A DNA stretch of 64,000 nt from Taenia hydatigena (taxonomy: Eukaryota > Platyhelminthes > Cestoda > Cyclophyllidea > Taeniidae), in NCBI GenBank assembly GCA_036345935.2, contig JADWOT020000003.1, positions 17,688,509-17,752,508 on the forward strand. Direction: 5' to 3'. A model generated the notes under the pieces. It did no database searches and was not told the DNA's origin. It saw only the letters and a program-made list of their open reading frames with translations. Shown piece by piece: positions 27,001 to 40,157 of the stretch. Position 1 is the stretch's first letter. Each line of letters begins with the position of its first letter. A program made the translations under genes and the position numbers.

Positions 27001-30000
27001 GAAGGGTATGCAAGCTCTGTTTTGAAGCTAGTCAAACTCCGAAACTTTGTCGTTACTTCTTTACAAACAGTCTCATACAAGTGAGATAACCACCAATTAT
27101 GTATCCACTTCCAACGTAGATGTTTCAATTCCAGGAATCTTATTACCTGGATCCTAGCTCATAGCTCCCAGGTGGCTGCCTCATTCTCAAGACTAAAAAA
27201 GCCTCTCCTGACGAAGCGAGCTTCAAGAACACATTGACTAGTGTACTGTCTATTCATTGGCCACACCTTCATAAACGCTCACCGAAATTCAAGGGACAAT
27301 CGCAGAAATAGGAGTTGTTCCCCAGGTGCTATCATTCTTTTATCAAGAAACAATGAGGCCCTAAAGTGGTAGTCATGGTAATCACGAGGTCAATAGGCCG
27401 CATCCGAATACTTGAAGGCAGCTAAACCTATTCATTTCATAGATAAGTTATTAAGAATAAAACTGAGCCCAAATTTCACAATGAGAGATGTTTATGAAGG
27501 GGCAGAGGGGGAACAAGATACGTTACCTTGTCGAAAGCAGCGTGGGCCGAGACGGGAATAACCCTAGGAAAAAAAGATTAGCGAAACGATGATCAGTGGA
27601 GCGTATGGAGGGGAGCATGCTACCTGCAAAATTTATGCATGAAAGCTATCATTGCTATTCTGAGGCTAGATCACTTTCCGCCTTTCCCTAATTTTCATCT
27701 CACCCCAACCGTACCAATCCCTGATACCCCAATTCGGAAAGTTGACGATAATGAAACTTTGCAGCACCCATTGTCGAAGCTAAGAGCTGCTAAACCAGCT
27801 TAATTTTCAGACCCAAAATTGCTATGAATGTTCATTTTTTGCCAAACAGTTCTACAGAAGAATCTGAGCTACAAAAAGGCGGGTTCCAAAAGTTCCACTA
27901 TGCGTTCAGCCATTTTATGAATCGGAATACCTAATTAGTTAACGACTTGAAACATTTTGGTTTTAGATCGAGAAAGTAGGTGTAAAAGGCAACATAGAAT
28001 TGCATATAGCACTCAGTTGGAGGTAATAGTAAACCAATGCTATTTAGTTTAATTATACACATGATTGCACAAAACTCTTCAATCGCTCAAGATCCGACTC
28101 CCATGATAGTGGCATACGACCCTGCTCAAATGCCTTCTCCACCAGTCTCTCGCTCCTTCTAGGAGTGAGTAGCGGGGCTACGTCATCCACTAAGTGCCAG
28201 TAAAGACTGAGATCATTAACTGGATAGTAGGAACCGGCGCTGCAGATCCACCTTAATGTCGCAGTAACTCACGACAGCAGAGGCTTACTCATAAAGAAAG
28301 ATTAACTGAGACGCTGTAGACGCACCATCCCAACTATATCGTTGTGAATACTAAACCACGAGGTACATTTAAACAAGTGTCAAGCTATCAGCGAAGGACC
28401 GATATTCCACATCCAAACGACCGAAGGGACAGTGGTCACAAAATACTTACATTTCAGGCTCCTTAATGCCAAGTTTGTAGGCACGATTGCGATAGGCCAA
28501 ACACGCCAGCATTAGGCTCTCTGTCCCACCAGAGGTCATCTGAAATTTTAGAAGAAATAGGACTACCAGGAGATAACAACCTCAGAGAGAGAAACAAAAA
28601 AATTGAGCAAGCAGAAGTAAACTCTAGAAAACGCTTGAATACAGAATATGTGTCAGATATAACCACTGTGATTAGATTCGCTTCTACTCTGCGGGCATCT
28701 AATCTACTACACTACATCAACTGATAATTTCATATATTGCATTTTTTTTCGAAGTGCTAAAAGGTAACAGACTTGCATCTAATAAATCTGAACGGTAGGC
28801 ATATGAGGCGTTCCTTTCTAGCATTACATGAATCAGGACAATAAATAATTAGTGAAGAGTAAGATGATTTGCAGACAACATAGTCAGAAAATTCAAATGG
28901 ACACACTACGCAAGATCACCTCTTTTAATCAAGGACTTTCAAGTCGAAGATATGAAGCTTCAAAGAGGCAGATTAAGCAACCGACCACCAAATCAGTGGA
29001 GTGGCAATTAGATATGATTAACAGTTTCAGAACAAGCATGCAATTATGGTGTAGAATCCCATCAACAGGAAATCACACTACAACAAACACAGAAAGGGCT
29101 CAGACGTAATGTGGCAACACAAGAAAGTGATCAAGTGTATAAAATCTCACGGCCCTGCCCAAAAAACGGTCTCATGCCACAATAAGGTCATTTTTGAAAG
29201 TAAAGACTTACAGTACCACAACTCTCAGAATCTCCACTGAACATGGTAAGACACATCCGGACTACCTCTGCTTCCATCCGGCGAACAACTGGAAAAGCAT
29301 CCACATGCAAAGGGTTGGACCAGAGGGTCATCTTTTGAATCTGAGATGAAATGTTTCTGTCTGTTATTAAATAGGGACCCAGCTAAACAATTTTAAGCAA
29401 AGGCTACCACATTGAGATATCATAATGACTACAGAATTGGGTTTGGTATAGAAAGGAGAAAGAAACTTCGGAACACCAAAACACACAATTGTTTCCTTGC
29501 TTCATGTCTTCTCTGAGACCAAAGCTCAAGATTGAACCCTGATTAGCATACCCAACTAAAATAGCAAAGCATGCAAGGCTTAATTTGCTGAAGAAACTTT
29601 TCGCACAACCTCAGGATCTCACATTGATCAGTAATTCATCCAATTCATGGTCAGAAGGATAGACAGCTCCTGACATTCGTCCGTCCTTCCAAGACATAGC
29701 AGAATCAAGGCCATAGGAATCCGCTATCTTCAGAACTTCCCTCTAAACACAGTAATATATGTCATGCCCGAACTTACGGCTGGGTTAGACACCAAGGGCA
29801 AACAAGTTCGGTAGTCGAGACCGCCAAGTTTGCCATGAACAGTTTCGAACACGCCCTTTTTGACTTCCCGAAGTCTTTTATTTTTGATTTCACGCAGATA
29901 TGGGAGGCTAGTGATAAATTTGAACAAAAAAGCTTTGATTTGAAAGCCTCCAAAAATTGAGTTGAAGACTCTCGTCACCAATACTACAGCCACAACACTA

Positions 30001-30585
30001 AAAAGTGTTTGTAAAACAACTTCAAGTGGTTCATATCTTCGAAGGTATTTATTGACTCGTGTGACGGGCGCTCCTAAATACTCTAAAAAACCCTCAAGAA
30101 TTGAATTATCGCCCTAAAATCCAGTAACAAGCACCACCTGAGACCAACCATTGTGTCAGCCGACGGATAACTAGGCGACAATTTTGTAGGTACCGCTTAA
30201 AACCTTGAAGGTAATTTATTTGCACATCGACAGATTTGAATTTTCATAAATGCAGGTTGCTATAGTCTGTTATGAGAAATTATTTGGACAACTGGCAATA
30301 ATATAACTGCTATAATTTCTTGGGGTTCTAAGGAACGCATTACTCATAGGGGCTTCACTGACAGCCAACTAAGTAAACAAATCGTGTTTACAACAAATTT
30401 TTAGGGAAATCAAAACAGAGTTCTGTAAATAATGTATCGCCAACCCCTTAAATATCTTCCTTTTCAGCTTGCAGACTAAACACTACGAACCAATCACGCG
30501 TTTTGTTTCCCTGAAGGCAAAAGAAAACGATACTCAGATAAAATATTGGTATTCGGCGGAGAGAAGAGGTTGATTTTACCGGCAT
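21027..30585 (-). CDS. SGPL1: Sphingosine-1-phosphate lyase, 12 exons
   Basis: It cleaves sphingosine 1-phosphate to a fatty aldehyde and phosphoethanolamine, the exit step of sphingolipid breakdown. The enzyme is PLP-dependent and sits in the ER membrane. Exons: 30585-30580 (start, tentative), 30113-29778, 29742-29623, 29340-29212, 28539-28451, 27563-27527, 26960-26853, 25437-25375, 25116-24970, 23771-23651, 22379-22262, 21333-21027 (stop). All have GT-AG ends and consistent phases; the product is about 526 residues against about 570 in vertebrates. Exon 2 holds a membrane segment. Later come [35 protein letters not shown], then SCDTHK ending exon 9 with the PLP lysine at about 345, continued by YGFAAKGSS and [15 protein letters not shown], and finally [20 protein letters not shown] reads AAKG and SRPG reads SRSG; both are mild departures. 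The C-terminus stops about 35 residues early, so a further exon reached through the weak donor GTCAGT near the end is possible. The two-residue first exon is the least certain part. Confidence 0.96.
26525..26540 (+). repeat. Dispersed inverted-repeat motif, copy A
   Basis: GTCAC-ATATAC-GTGAC followed by GCTGGTAGCG. It lies in the intron between exons 7 and 8 of the S1P lyase gene. It shares core and flank with three other copies in this window. Confidence 0.55.
29743..29777 (-). other. 35-nt mini-intron in the S1P lyase gene
   Basis: The intron starts GTAAGT and ends TTTAG, and is in phase 0 between codons for SNPA and REVLK. Removing it joins the membrane-proximal exon to the exon encoding SGAVYPSD. 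Its 35 bases contrast with neighbouring introns of 250-1400 nt. Such tiny introns are well known in flatworms. Confidence 0.9.
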
Positions 30586-33500
30586 GCCTGAAAATTCGAC
30601 CCGCTTGGCAAAGACTAAATGACCAAGCAAGTGATTGTAATTCCAAACATAGATTTAAACAAACGGTGAAAGTTATACGTCATATTTAAAATGAATAAGA
30701 TTCTAGTAATGCCCTACTCACTCTAGTAAGCGTAGTTGCCTGACCATATTGAGAGAGGATTCACTTTTAGTCACGGATTTTGTCATTCTGGACTTTAACA
30801 GGGGATATTTCTTAAACTTTGTTTATAATATGCCAAATAGCTTTGGAGCATTAAATCATTTCGTTGCTCTTACGAGTGCTCATCAGTGTAGGAAACTTGC
30901 ATCCGAAGCACTGCTCTAATAACTATTTATGCTACCCAAAATACCAACAATACAAGAGGTGTCTTCCACAGCCTCCCTGAAAGAAGTGGTCCTTTATTTA
31001 AAATAGTTAGCTAATATACCGCCCGATGGTCAACTAAGGATTGTGGCCCACATTTGCAAGACGGATCTGGTGGAATCCATCTTGCAGAACGCTGAACCAT
31101 CAAGTCCGCAACATGCAAAATCACGATGGTACCACTTTAGGATTCGGGTCATCCTTGAAGGTGTACCGGGGCAAGACGGTGTGGCAGAAGATGACAAAAA
31201 CTGCAGCGAGTGAAGACCATGGTTAGACCATTCGACTGATCGCCAACATTACCTATGATTTTTACAAATAACTATCAACCTTTTTAATCCTAGCACAGCC
31301 TCAGTGATCTTCAACTGCTTGCTTAAGTACGACATGGACGACATGTTTACTGTGGCACAGACGATGTTACAAATACTCTGTCTCCTCGCAAACTATGTGT
31401 GCCCTGGTTTAAAAAAAAAAATCGAAAATCAACCGCATTTTTCCCGATTTCATGAAAGGAACAAACAAAAGGCTGCATTGTACAATGCTGGAAGGTCGAC
31501 GAAATACAGCGTGAAAGATATATAGACTAATCCCACCACCCACGTGCCTGATGCCTTCGTTTTTAAGGCCCTTTCATTGTGCCAATCCATAATAACTTTT
31601 TAAAGTACCCCATTTTTAAACTCCGGTAGGCCGCCTCCGCATTTGACAACGCTAGTAAAAGTGCTGCCCTGCATGCCACGAATGCGCAGAAAAGAAGGAC
31701 CCTTCAACATCATCATTTTCCCTTCTAACAACAAGTTCTTGCCTTTTAATTGGTGAAGGAAGTCGTTTAAATGAGATCGACTCAGATTGGCGAAGTATTT
31801 GTGGCCTAGAGGAGGGCACTTCACCAATGCCCCTCCGGGCTAGTTTCAGTAATCACCTCATCAAGTTGCCAAAAGCGATTCAGATTCACAAAACACTTTA
31901 CTGTACAGCTTAAGCGAATGTAATTTGTTAAGCTAGTGCAAAATTTCCTGACACCATATAATTTTCCTGACTTTGACTCCTGATTCCATATTTAGTTTGA
32001 CTTCGTTGTGATATTTACGTGCTGTGTTTAGATTGCACTAATATTCGGTTGAAGGTGGTAACTCACCTTGAATGTGACATTAAAAAAGAAGAAATAAAAA
32101 CGAAGGAAGAAAAAAATATTATCTTTTTCTTGACATTATCACTTTCGAGTCCCTTTTGCACACATGTGATTCTAATTTGGGTTTTTTAAAGCCTAGCAGT
32201 CTGAAAGGGGAGTTTTCATGTGGATGTAGCTAATGCTGGAGGAGGGAAGCATGCCTGGAAATCTTCTGCCCTAACATCATGCAGCCGAAGTTGTGGGTAG
32301 GTTAGACAGATCAGCTGAGGGTATCATGTTAAAGAGGTCAGAATTTGTGTTTTGGAGGATATGAAAAAAATCTAGACCTTTTAAAAAGTGAGTTATAGCT
32401 CCTACATGTCCACGAAATGGGTTGCCTTCCCCATTCACTTCCGCAAGAGATGCTGAAGCATTCAATTCTCATTCAAGACACAACTTCAGTAGGCGCGCAC
32501 AGAAGAATGTGAGAGCTATTGACAGAAGTGATAAGGACAGGATGTCACCTTACCAAGATGTTGACCGACACCGAGGAACATTTCGTCCACAGCGAACTGG
32601 GGTGACTGCGAAAATTCCAAAGCTCTGTTGTGCTTCCCTTCTGTCGTATTTTGGCCGCACTACCAGGGGAGCTGTCCTTCTGGGGTGGACTTTTAGCCAC
32701 TGCTATCAGGTAAACTTCCGAGTTCACCTCTCAAAGGCGTTTTATGACAGGAATTCCGACAGAACGTGATTACCGGTGGAATGTTGATGGAACCGACGAG
32801 GACAGAACGCCATAACTTCCAGGTGGCATCAGAACCTGGAGATTGAGGAATCTATATTGTAAACAGATAGCGTATGTGGTTACTATTCTTTTGCATTTAC
32901 AGCTGATCAAAGTGGAGATTTTGATTTGCTATTACCCTTCTTCTAGGCAGCTTCCACCCACGAATAACAGTAAACGGCTCGACGATGGGCCGAAATTTCG
33001 TGTCTGGTGGGCGGTTCAAGTGAATGAAAATTATTTCGTGCAGAAAACCCCCTTTTAATGTACCCATATAAGTACCTCTTGTACTAGCCATTACCGTGGG
33101 AATCCGCGGTAGTGGAGTTATAAATCATCTCTCCATATCCAACAATTTGGGGTAGAACCTCGTTTCGCAGGAAAATACCGTTAAACGAAAATCCACACTC
33201 AACAATCATGACTAAGACTTTTCTTATATAATAAGAGATGAGAGATAGCGTGGACTTAAGTTGTTCAGTCAATTTGCGTTGCGTTTCTTGAGATCGACGC
33301 AAAAAACAGTGGAAGGAAATGAGGCAGCGTTAATATGGAATGGGGCTGACAATCGCAATTGCTTCTCAGCATTAATCAACCAGAATTTTCGTCGGTATAA
33401 AAAATTTTAAATCAAGTAAATCTAAATAAAGATTAATGGGGCATACTTAACTTTCTTTCAGTAAAAAAACATCAAAATTTTCTCAAGCTTTTGAAGAGTT

Positions 33501-36500
33501 GCAGCCTACTTAAGACCACAATAAGTAGCATTTTATATCACTTATCTTAGATAGAATTTTTTGGGCCAAAGTATCAAACATTTTATTTTCTGTGTTCTAG
33601 TCGTGATGCGCTTGTTTTTTTAGAATATTGCATGTTTTGTGCATACAGATGAACGGAGAAACAAATCAGCAACTCTATTAGCGCTTTCGCTACCAAGAGA
33701 ATTCGTCCTAAAATATATTTTTTCAGACGTTCATATTATGTTTAAGAAGCAGCTTAAGCCCCTAAAATATTAAAAATAGCTTAACTAACTCTGAAGATCC
33801 GATATTGGAAGTGTAAAATACTGTGCAGTGGGAATATCACAGACTGTGATTAGTGGTGGTAGAGCTGACGAGGTGGAGGAGGAGGGGAGGAGGTGAACAG
33901 TTGTTGGCACAATAAACGCACCGCCTTTGCCTTTCCCTTTTGGTTCAGATGATGTAAACCACATTGACAAATTATCACAGGGCCAATTTTATGAGGTGAA
34001 AATAAACAAATAACAATTGCACAAACGACATTCTGCCACCGTTGGGAGATGGAGGCACCGGCTAGTGGAGGCTGCTGTTGCGTTGGCAGTGCAACGGCCT
34101 CTCAAAGAGTGCTGGTAAAGCGTTTAATTAACCGGCTTTAATCCCACATTTTTACTTATAAAATTGTTCAAGTAGGCTGGTTTCAACGATGCTGTCGTCG
34201 GATCCACAAATAAAGTCTCGGCATTTACCTTAAAATTTGGCTGTGTCAGTACAAGATTTTTGGCTTTTGAGAAAACTTATGCTCCTGTTTCGGAGCCAAC
34301 TAGCTCCACTATACACTTCTAAGCTTCCAACTATGGTGGCATTGGTAAACAGTCAGAAATAGAACACTAGTTGCCGTAAAATCGTTCCCATTTGCATATC
34401 ACAATTCGTAAGGGATCCCCGTGGCTCTGAGCGCAGTTTGGTTGTCAAAAATCCCACTTAATGAAATTCTCTATGCTGTGGAAATTACGCATTTAACGCT
34501 TTTGGACTTCTAATTGAAAATTGCTCCCCGCAGCTGAAATGTCGTATCATCATTATCATTAACTTTTGTCAATAATTCTTTTAATAGCTCAACTGCTTAA
34601 TAAAACCTGAAGGATGTATTTTTCTCCAGGTCATGAGCATTTCACACCTACTTTGTGGCGGCTTTATGCTTGCAACACACGATTTGAGGCAACTAGTAGC
34701 TAACACAAACCAACAAAGAATGACCTCCGAGCCTTACCAATAGCTCCTTAGCTCCTCTGCCTTCGAAATACATATTTGGCCCTTGAATTATACCTTCACC
34801 TTTCTTCAGGGAGACCTTGGGACACTGCAGTGATGACAGCAAAAAGCAGAATTGATCCAAAAGGGCAATTACCCTGGTTTCTACTCCTGGATGCCAAAAG
34901 TACATATGCTGCGGATGAGAAAATCAGTGACGGCACTTGACAGATGAGTTAGAGTGATGTCGACCTCCGACAGCTACCACATTTTCCTATTTTGATGGAA
35001 TGCTATAGACAGCTGAAGCAACATTAGATGTGAACCATCTATAGAAGTATGTTATGGAGCTAACTGCCACCCTTACATAAAGATGTTGATGAAGTGAACA
35101 CATGATACCTCGTCTACCTCTCTACCAGCGGGATAAAGTCTTGGAAGTAGTGGTTAGGCCCCACTGAAGCGACAATAATGTAGTAAAGAGGAAAGGACGC
35201 GAAACCTCATCCTCGCTAAATCCTTTTAAACCCGTCCTTTGTAAAATGGCTCTGCCTTTAGCGTTTTTACTCTCAGCGATGACGTATGAGAGGGTTAGAG
35301 CATTTCTTCCTCCCGATGCAGTTCTAGAATAATACGAAACTTCAGGTTTAGTGGAATTACTAGGAGGATCAGGGATTCAACTCTTACACCCAAATTAAAT
35401 GATTGACGCGGTTCTTCCGTGGGTGTTTGCCCCATAGCATCAACTGTTTTTTGATGACCCACACGAAAGGTCAACCAAAAAGGCGCAAAGGATGACGCTC
35501 AGCATTGGAAAGGGTATTTGTACTTTATTTATTAGTCTTACTTTTTGTTTTACGCGAACACTGGAGGTCCCGTCTGTGTACTTTCTTTGGGCAAATTAGC
35601 CCCATGCCATGTCAGTAGCCTTGTCTTGAAATATTTTCAACGATGGATCTGGGGAAATGAACACTTTGAAGGAAGCAAAACCAAAAGGCAACGTATGGTT
35701 TCACCTTTGTTAAATATAATTCGTCTTTGCTACACTAAAAGGCTTCGGAGACAGTCTGGTCAAGGGTAAGCAATTTACAATTCCACAGCTGTCAGCCACA
35801 GATTCATGATTGATGCCCAATTCGGGAAGCACGGCATTTAAACCGTGATTTGTGGTTTCCTTTGAATTTAAAGCATTTCTGTTTAAGTCCTCATTTGTGA
35901 GTCTGACTCATTTCCTCTTCCAAAAATGGACCGAAACCTTCAAAGCAGAAAGTCTAATACACAATCGTATAAACATGAGTGAGGCTAAATTCCGCAGTTA
36001 AAGGGCAGATGATACTCTTAAGCCATAGCCGCTAGTATAAGGAAGACTTGACCGTTTTTTGATACAAGTAAGTGTACATTACACGAAGGTCACTCGATGG
36101 ACTGGAATAATGACCACCCAAGCTATCGCCTTCATCAAAGGACCATCTTCTCATTCTAAACACACCTGTCTGTTCTCTTCATTTACCTACGAATGATTGA
36201 TGCTTCTCCTCTTTTTCGTAGTACAAATCCACTTTACTGGCCACCTTTCCCTCATTCCGCGTGTTCTGAGAGCACCAGGCAGGTGATTTTGTATGTAGTC
36301 TGGCTGCTGACCTGAGGGGGTGTATGTCCACCAGTTTTCGCGTGTTTTTGGCTGGAGGAATGACTTCGGGGATAAACAAATGATCAAAGGAGGGCAAAGA
36401 ACCAGTAGAATGAAATGGCCCAGAACTAGATGGCGAATACGGTCCCAAAGTGATTCAGACCTGGCGAGGCTTTACTTGATGTCACGATATCCGAATTACG

Positions 36501-37163
36501 AAGCGATGCCATTTAAAATTTGTTAGACTTATTTGAGGCGGCCACTCTGAGTGATATCAAATGTTCTGAAATACACTGGAAAGCATAATCGGACACAATA
36601 CAATGTGTTTACAGGGCGAAGATAATGCTTTCAAATCCCAGAGATAGAGACACATCTCATCTATTGTGCAATCTGTCAGTAGACTGCATTGGGAATTTTG
36701 GTGTGGGAGGCATTGCTTATGACTAACAGATGGTAAAAGATAACCAAAAGCAATCCTATCTCTTCATGCGACAAAAGCGAAAATTTCAGGAGGCCTTTTA
36801 AAATACATGTAGTACTGTCAAAAATCACAGCGAATCCCACCGTTGCATGACATTTTAGGTCCACTTTATTAGCATCTTTCTCCTATCCTAACCCAAGGGG
36901 TGATAATGAAGCCTTCAGCAAAGAGTTTTTCCACTGGTTTGTCAGAGCTAACCTCCTCTGAGAAGAAATTCATTACACCTTTCGTTTGCGGATCTCAATC
37001 AGATTTCTTAACCCTCACTCCCATCCGTGTCCTGCCTCCTACACTATTCAAGCGTGGTCTTCTGGGACGAGCATCATTCTGCCGTGTGAATGCATAAGTG
37101 GCTTTGAGAGTTAGCGACAATTTCTCTATTAACTTCTCTGTGGTCCCTGAGTCCCTCCCGAAG
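30586..37163. other. Upstream of S1P lyase; no confirmed gene
   Basis: Presumably contains the lyase promoter and 5' UTR next to 30586. Candidate minus-strand exons with good splice sites are 34908-34738 (57 codons, phase 0) and 36425-36187 (239 nt). The first can also be read in another frame ending at 34800, so neither is firm. A plus-strand ATG frame at 34049-34114 ends at GTAAAG and could be a first exon. No conserved domain is visible. A purine-rich GGAGG tract lies near 33870-33893. Confidence 0.4.
36898..37097 (+). CDS. Candidate terminal exon, unknown product
   Basis: A pyrimidine-rich acceptor (CTTTCTCCTATCCTAACCCAAG) opens a frame in phase 1 that runs 66 codons to TAA, with AATAAA 93 bases beyond the stop at 37190-37195. 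The peptide is Ser/Phe-rich with no motif I know. The upstream exons are not identified. An open stretch of this length is common by chance, so the acceptor and the poly(A) signal are the main support. Confidence 0.2.
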
Positions 37164-38959
37164 ATGTCAGGGCGTATGTCAGTAGAGTTAATAAAGGAAC
37201 TGCTGACTTGGTAATGATAGTAAGACTAACAAAAGGTATCGAAGCATCACTGCTTGACGGTAAACAGATGGCAAAAAAGTTTAAGATGCAAATTAAATTT
37301 GCGAAATTTCGAAAGAATGGTAAGAATAGACCATAAATGTTCGCTTAAATTGACAAGAGTTACTGGCTTACCATTCCCGCCTCGGGGAATAGAGGCATTT
37401 AACTTTTCATGCTCGAAAGACCTACAGTGGAAACTCGTTTTTAACTTAAATTTAAGGAGAAATTTTTACAAAAGATAAGAGACTGGAGTTAACAGATTTA
37501 AAAAAAGAACAGTTCATAGTTGAAAGCACTTCCTTTTAATATTGATATGTTGCAAACAATGGGGAATTTGGGCTAGACAAACGCCGGAAGAGTTGGATCA
37601 TGACATCTAGAAATGATTAAATGTTAGTAAGGGGCTCAGTATTTTACTTGTTTGATTTTTCACTTGTATATTATCGCACGGACTGATAGGCGCCCTATGC
37701 CACAACTAACATGACGGATCGAAATTCTATTCAGGGAAGCGGAAAAACTGGATACTGCTCACTCAGTGAATGAATCTCGCAAGATGGCCTCTAAGTAGTT
37801 CCCTACCAGCGGCGTGAATGGTGTCTGTGATCGGTTGACAATAAAAGGATAATGCTTTCTAGTCTTCGAGAATGAGCGAGATTGGTCACTGCTGTGGTGG
37901 GTTGTTTTGGAAATTGACTGGAAAACTACTGACCTGAATTGTCTTCAAAAAAAGGCTTTTTGTATTTCCACCTTTTTATATACCTTGCTTTCCGCTAATT
38001 AAAGGTGTCACATGTATGGAGTGCATGTTACTGGACCAATTTTACTACAGTTGGGCTTCACTTATGTGTGACAGCCTGTAAACCAGTTTATTTCGTTTAT
38101 TTATAGGACTGTAAAAACATTTTGCGAGACTTAGCTACCCGAATACAGTGGTTGACTTTATCTCTTCTATTGTCAGCGCTAATGTTGAGCTGAGAGACTG
38201 GACGCCGTTCCCGTACGGTATCTCCTTCATCAAACGATGCTTCATTTTGGCACATGTTAATAAGTCAACATTAAGAAAGGCAGGATTTTTTAAGGTAAGA
38301 TAAAGCAGTCTTAAAATACATGCACATGTGTTTGTTTTACATTTCGAGTCTTGTAGATGACATTTGGGGTTGATCCAGATCCATCCAGGGTGTTGGCATT
38401 TTGAGCTGTAATGGCGATGGAGGCATTTCCCAAATCTGGTCTAACTAAAGGAATTTGTTAGTGTAGAGACTCTCGAAATCCAGAGCTGATGCGTTCCCAC
38501 TAATATGCTTGGTTTCTCCAAACTGACTTTACAGAATCATTCAGAGAAGCCTGAAAAGTCAAAAGAATTACCGTCAAATCACCTAAAGCACTGATGATAC
38601 GATTTTTGGATTACCAACTTAATTTGGCACTTCTCAGGAGCTTTTGTCTCCTTGTCAAATAAATTCTGTAATCCGAGGGCATGCTCTGATCCAACAGTCA
38701 GTTCTGTGCACCGGGATAGCCATTCTGAAAACGCTCGATTTCCTGGCCGATGAAGAACTGGTGCAGAAAGTGATTTGTTGCGTGTGTTTCAGTTAAAACA
38801 ATTTGTTTCCCCCCTCCCTCTGCTGTCCAGGCCGAGGCACATGAGAAGACAGTTGACGACGAAGTGGCATCCCAACAACTGTTGGTTGGGGAGGCGCAAG
38901 TTCAAAAGCCTCGAGGAAAGAGGTTATTTCCCGAGAAAAAGTTACGGCAAGAGCTGTAG
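37164..38959 (+). CDS. Tentative four-exon gene, about 117 residues, unknown function
   Basis: Proposed exons: 37164-37210 (ATG; MSGRMSVELIKELLTW), 37735-37794, 38177-38294 and 38831-38959 (stop). The phases 2, 2 and 0 all agree and give 354 nt in frame. Exons 3 and 4 have strong polypyrimidine acceptors, and exon 3 ends at AAG|GTAAGA. Exon 3 contains DWTPFPYG followed by a basic/hydrophobic segment; exon 4 is Glu/Gln/Lys-rich and ends FPEKKLRQEL. The exon 2 donor (GTAGTT) is weak. An alternative last exon at 38535-38594 also follows a good acceptor in the same phase. I do not recognise the protein. Short exons chosen by eye can chain by chance, hence the low score. Confidence 0.3.
38057..38072 (+). 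repeat. Dispersed inverted-repeat motif, copy D
   Basis: TTCAC-TTATGT-GTGAC followed by AGCCTG. It matches the core and right flank of the copies at 26525, 46185 and 54977 with a few changes. Confidence 0.45.
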
Positions 38960-39847
38960 TAGGCCGCCAACTGTTGCGAATTGGAAACCTGGGTAGTAAT
39001 CAGTCAAGCCTCATTTTTCTTTTTTCTTTCATGTATGCATCTTCTCCCATTCGAAACGCATTAGACTGTGGAATGCAAGTTCTTCTATAAGACTCCGCTG
39101 TTAGCGAGCAGAGGGCATGGCTGACCACCAAACGGAGCACTAGAACACTAAAATTGTGACCAAACCCTAATGCACATGAAGGAAGAACCTAGTTAAGTAG
39201 TGCGACAGAAGAAAAGTACTTCTTAGCAACTTCAGAGAAGTAAAATTGGGGTTTTTCGGGAACTACGCGAACCTCTTCCTCACCCCAAAACTACTTATAG
39301 TTTCACTGTTTTAAACATCTACACATGACACAGCTGGTCACTTGGAATCTGGCCGTGGTGCCTTCATATTGCCTGACTCTGCGCCACTGTTAAACAGTGG
39401 CTCCACAGTTGTCGCTAAAGTACAGTGGGAATTGGAGAGAAAAATGGAGCTGTTTGCAATCCGCAGTGCACTTAGTGGTGACTTATAGGCTCATTTGATT
39501 AACTATGCTTTTATTTAGAGGCGTAACTGGTGTGGTCGGTGGAGGTGTTGACAGTCGCAAGAGGGCGTGAGAGCTGATGTGAGGGCAACATTTATGTGGC
39601 AGACGGGTGTAAACTTTTACACCGGTAAATTGAAAAAACCTTCCAGCCACAAGTTGATGTGCTATCTCATAATTTGATGGGCTGGCTGCCTGTCTCTGCC
39701 ATACCGGTTATTCAACACCCTCTGAAAGTTAAGATACATGTTAATGATGTCGACATTCACCTGCAATTAAGTATTTGGATTTAGAAATGTTCAAAAATAC
39801 GTTATTTTTGTGTTTGTAGCCATTGCAATTACGTATACGAAGTCCTC

Positions 39848-39870
39848 AGCCCTCGTTCTCCTCGAGGGCT
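39848..39870. repeat. Perfect 8-bp GC-rich hairpin
   Basis: AGCCCTCG at 39848-39855 and CGAGGGCT at 39863-39870 pair around a 7-base loop. No U-run follows, and the surrounding DNA has no gene. Confidence 0.6.
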
Positions 39871-40157
39871 AAGAACAGTCCTGCGAAAACGGACTTTACC
39901 AGGCCGCCAATCCAACTGTTGGAATAAGCTGCGTCGTGTCCCTGCCAGGCAGGAGGGATTCTGGTGTGTAGGTACCATCCTCCACTTTGCCTCACTTCGC
40001 AAATGCATGGAACGTTCATAAACCCGTACTAGAAAATGCCGAAAACTTCTACTAGGTGAGCTTGTGCGCAGAACTAATTAAACTAATTGAACTAATTAAA
40101 AAGCTTGTCACTCATTTATGACTCTCCGTCCGTCATATATATCTGACGTCAGGATTC

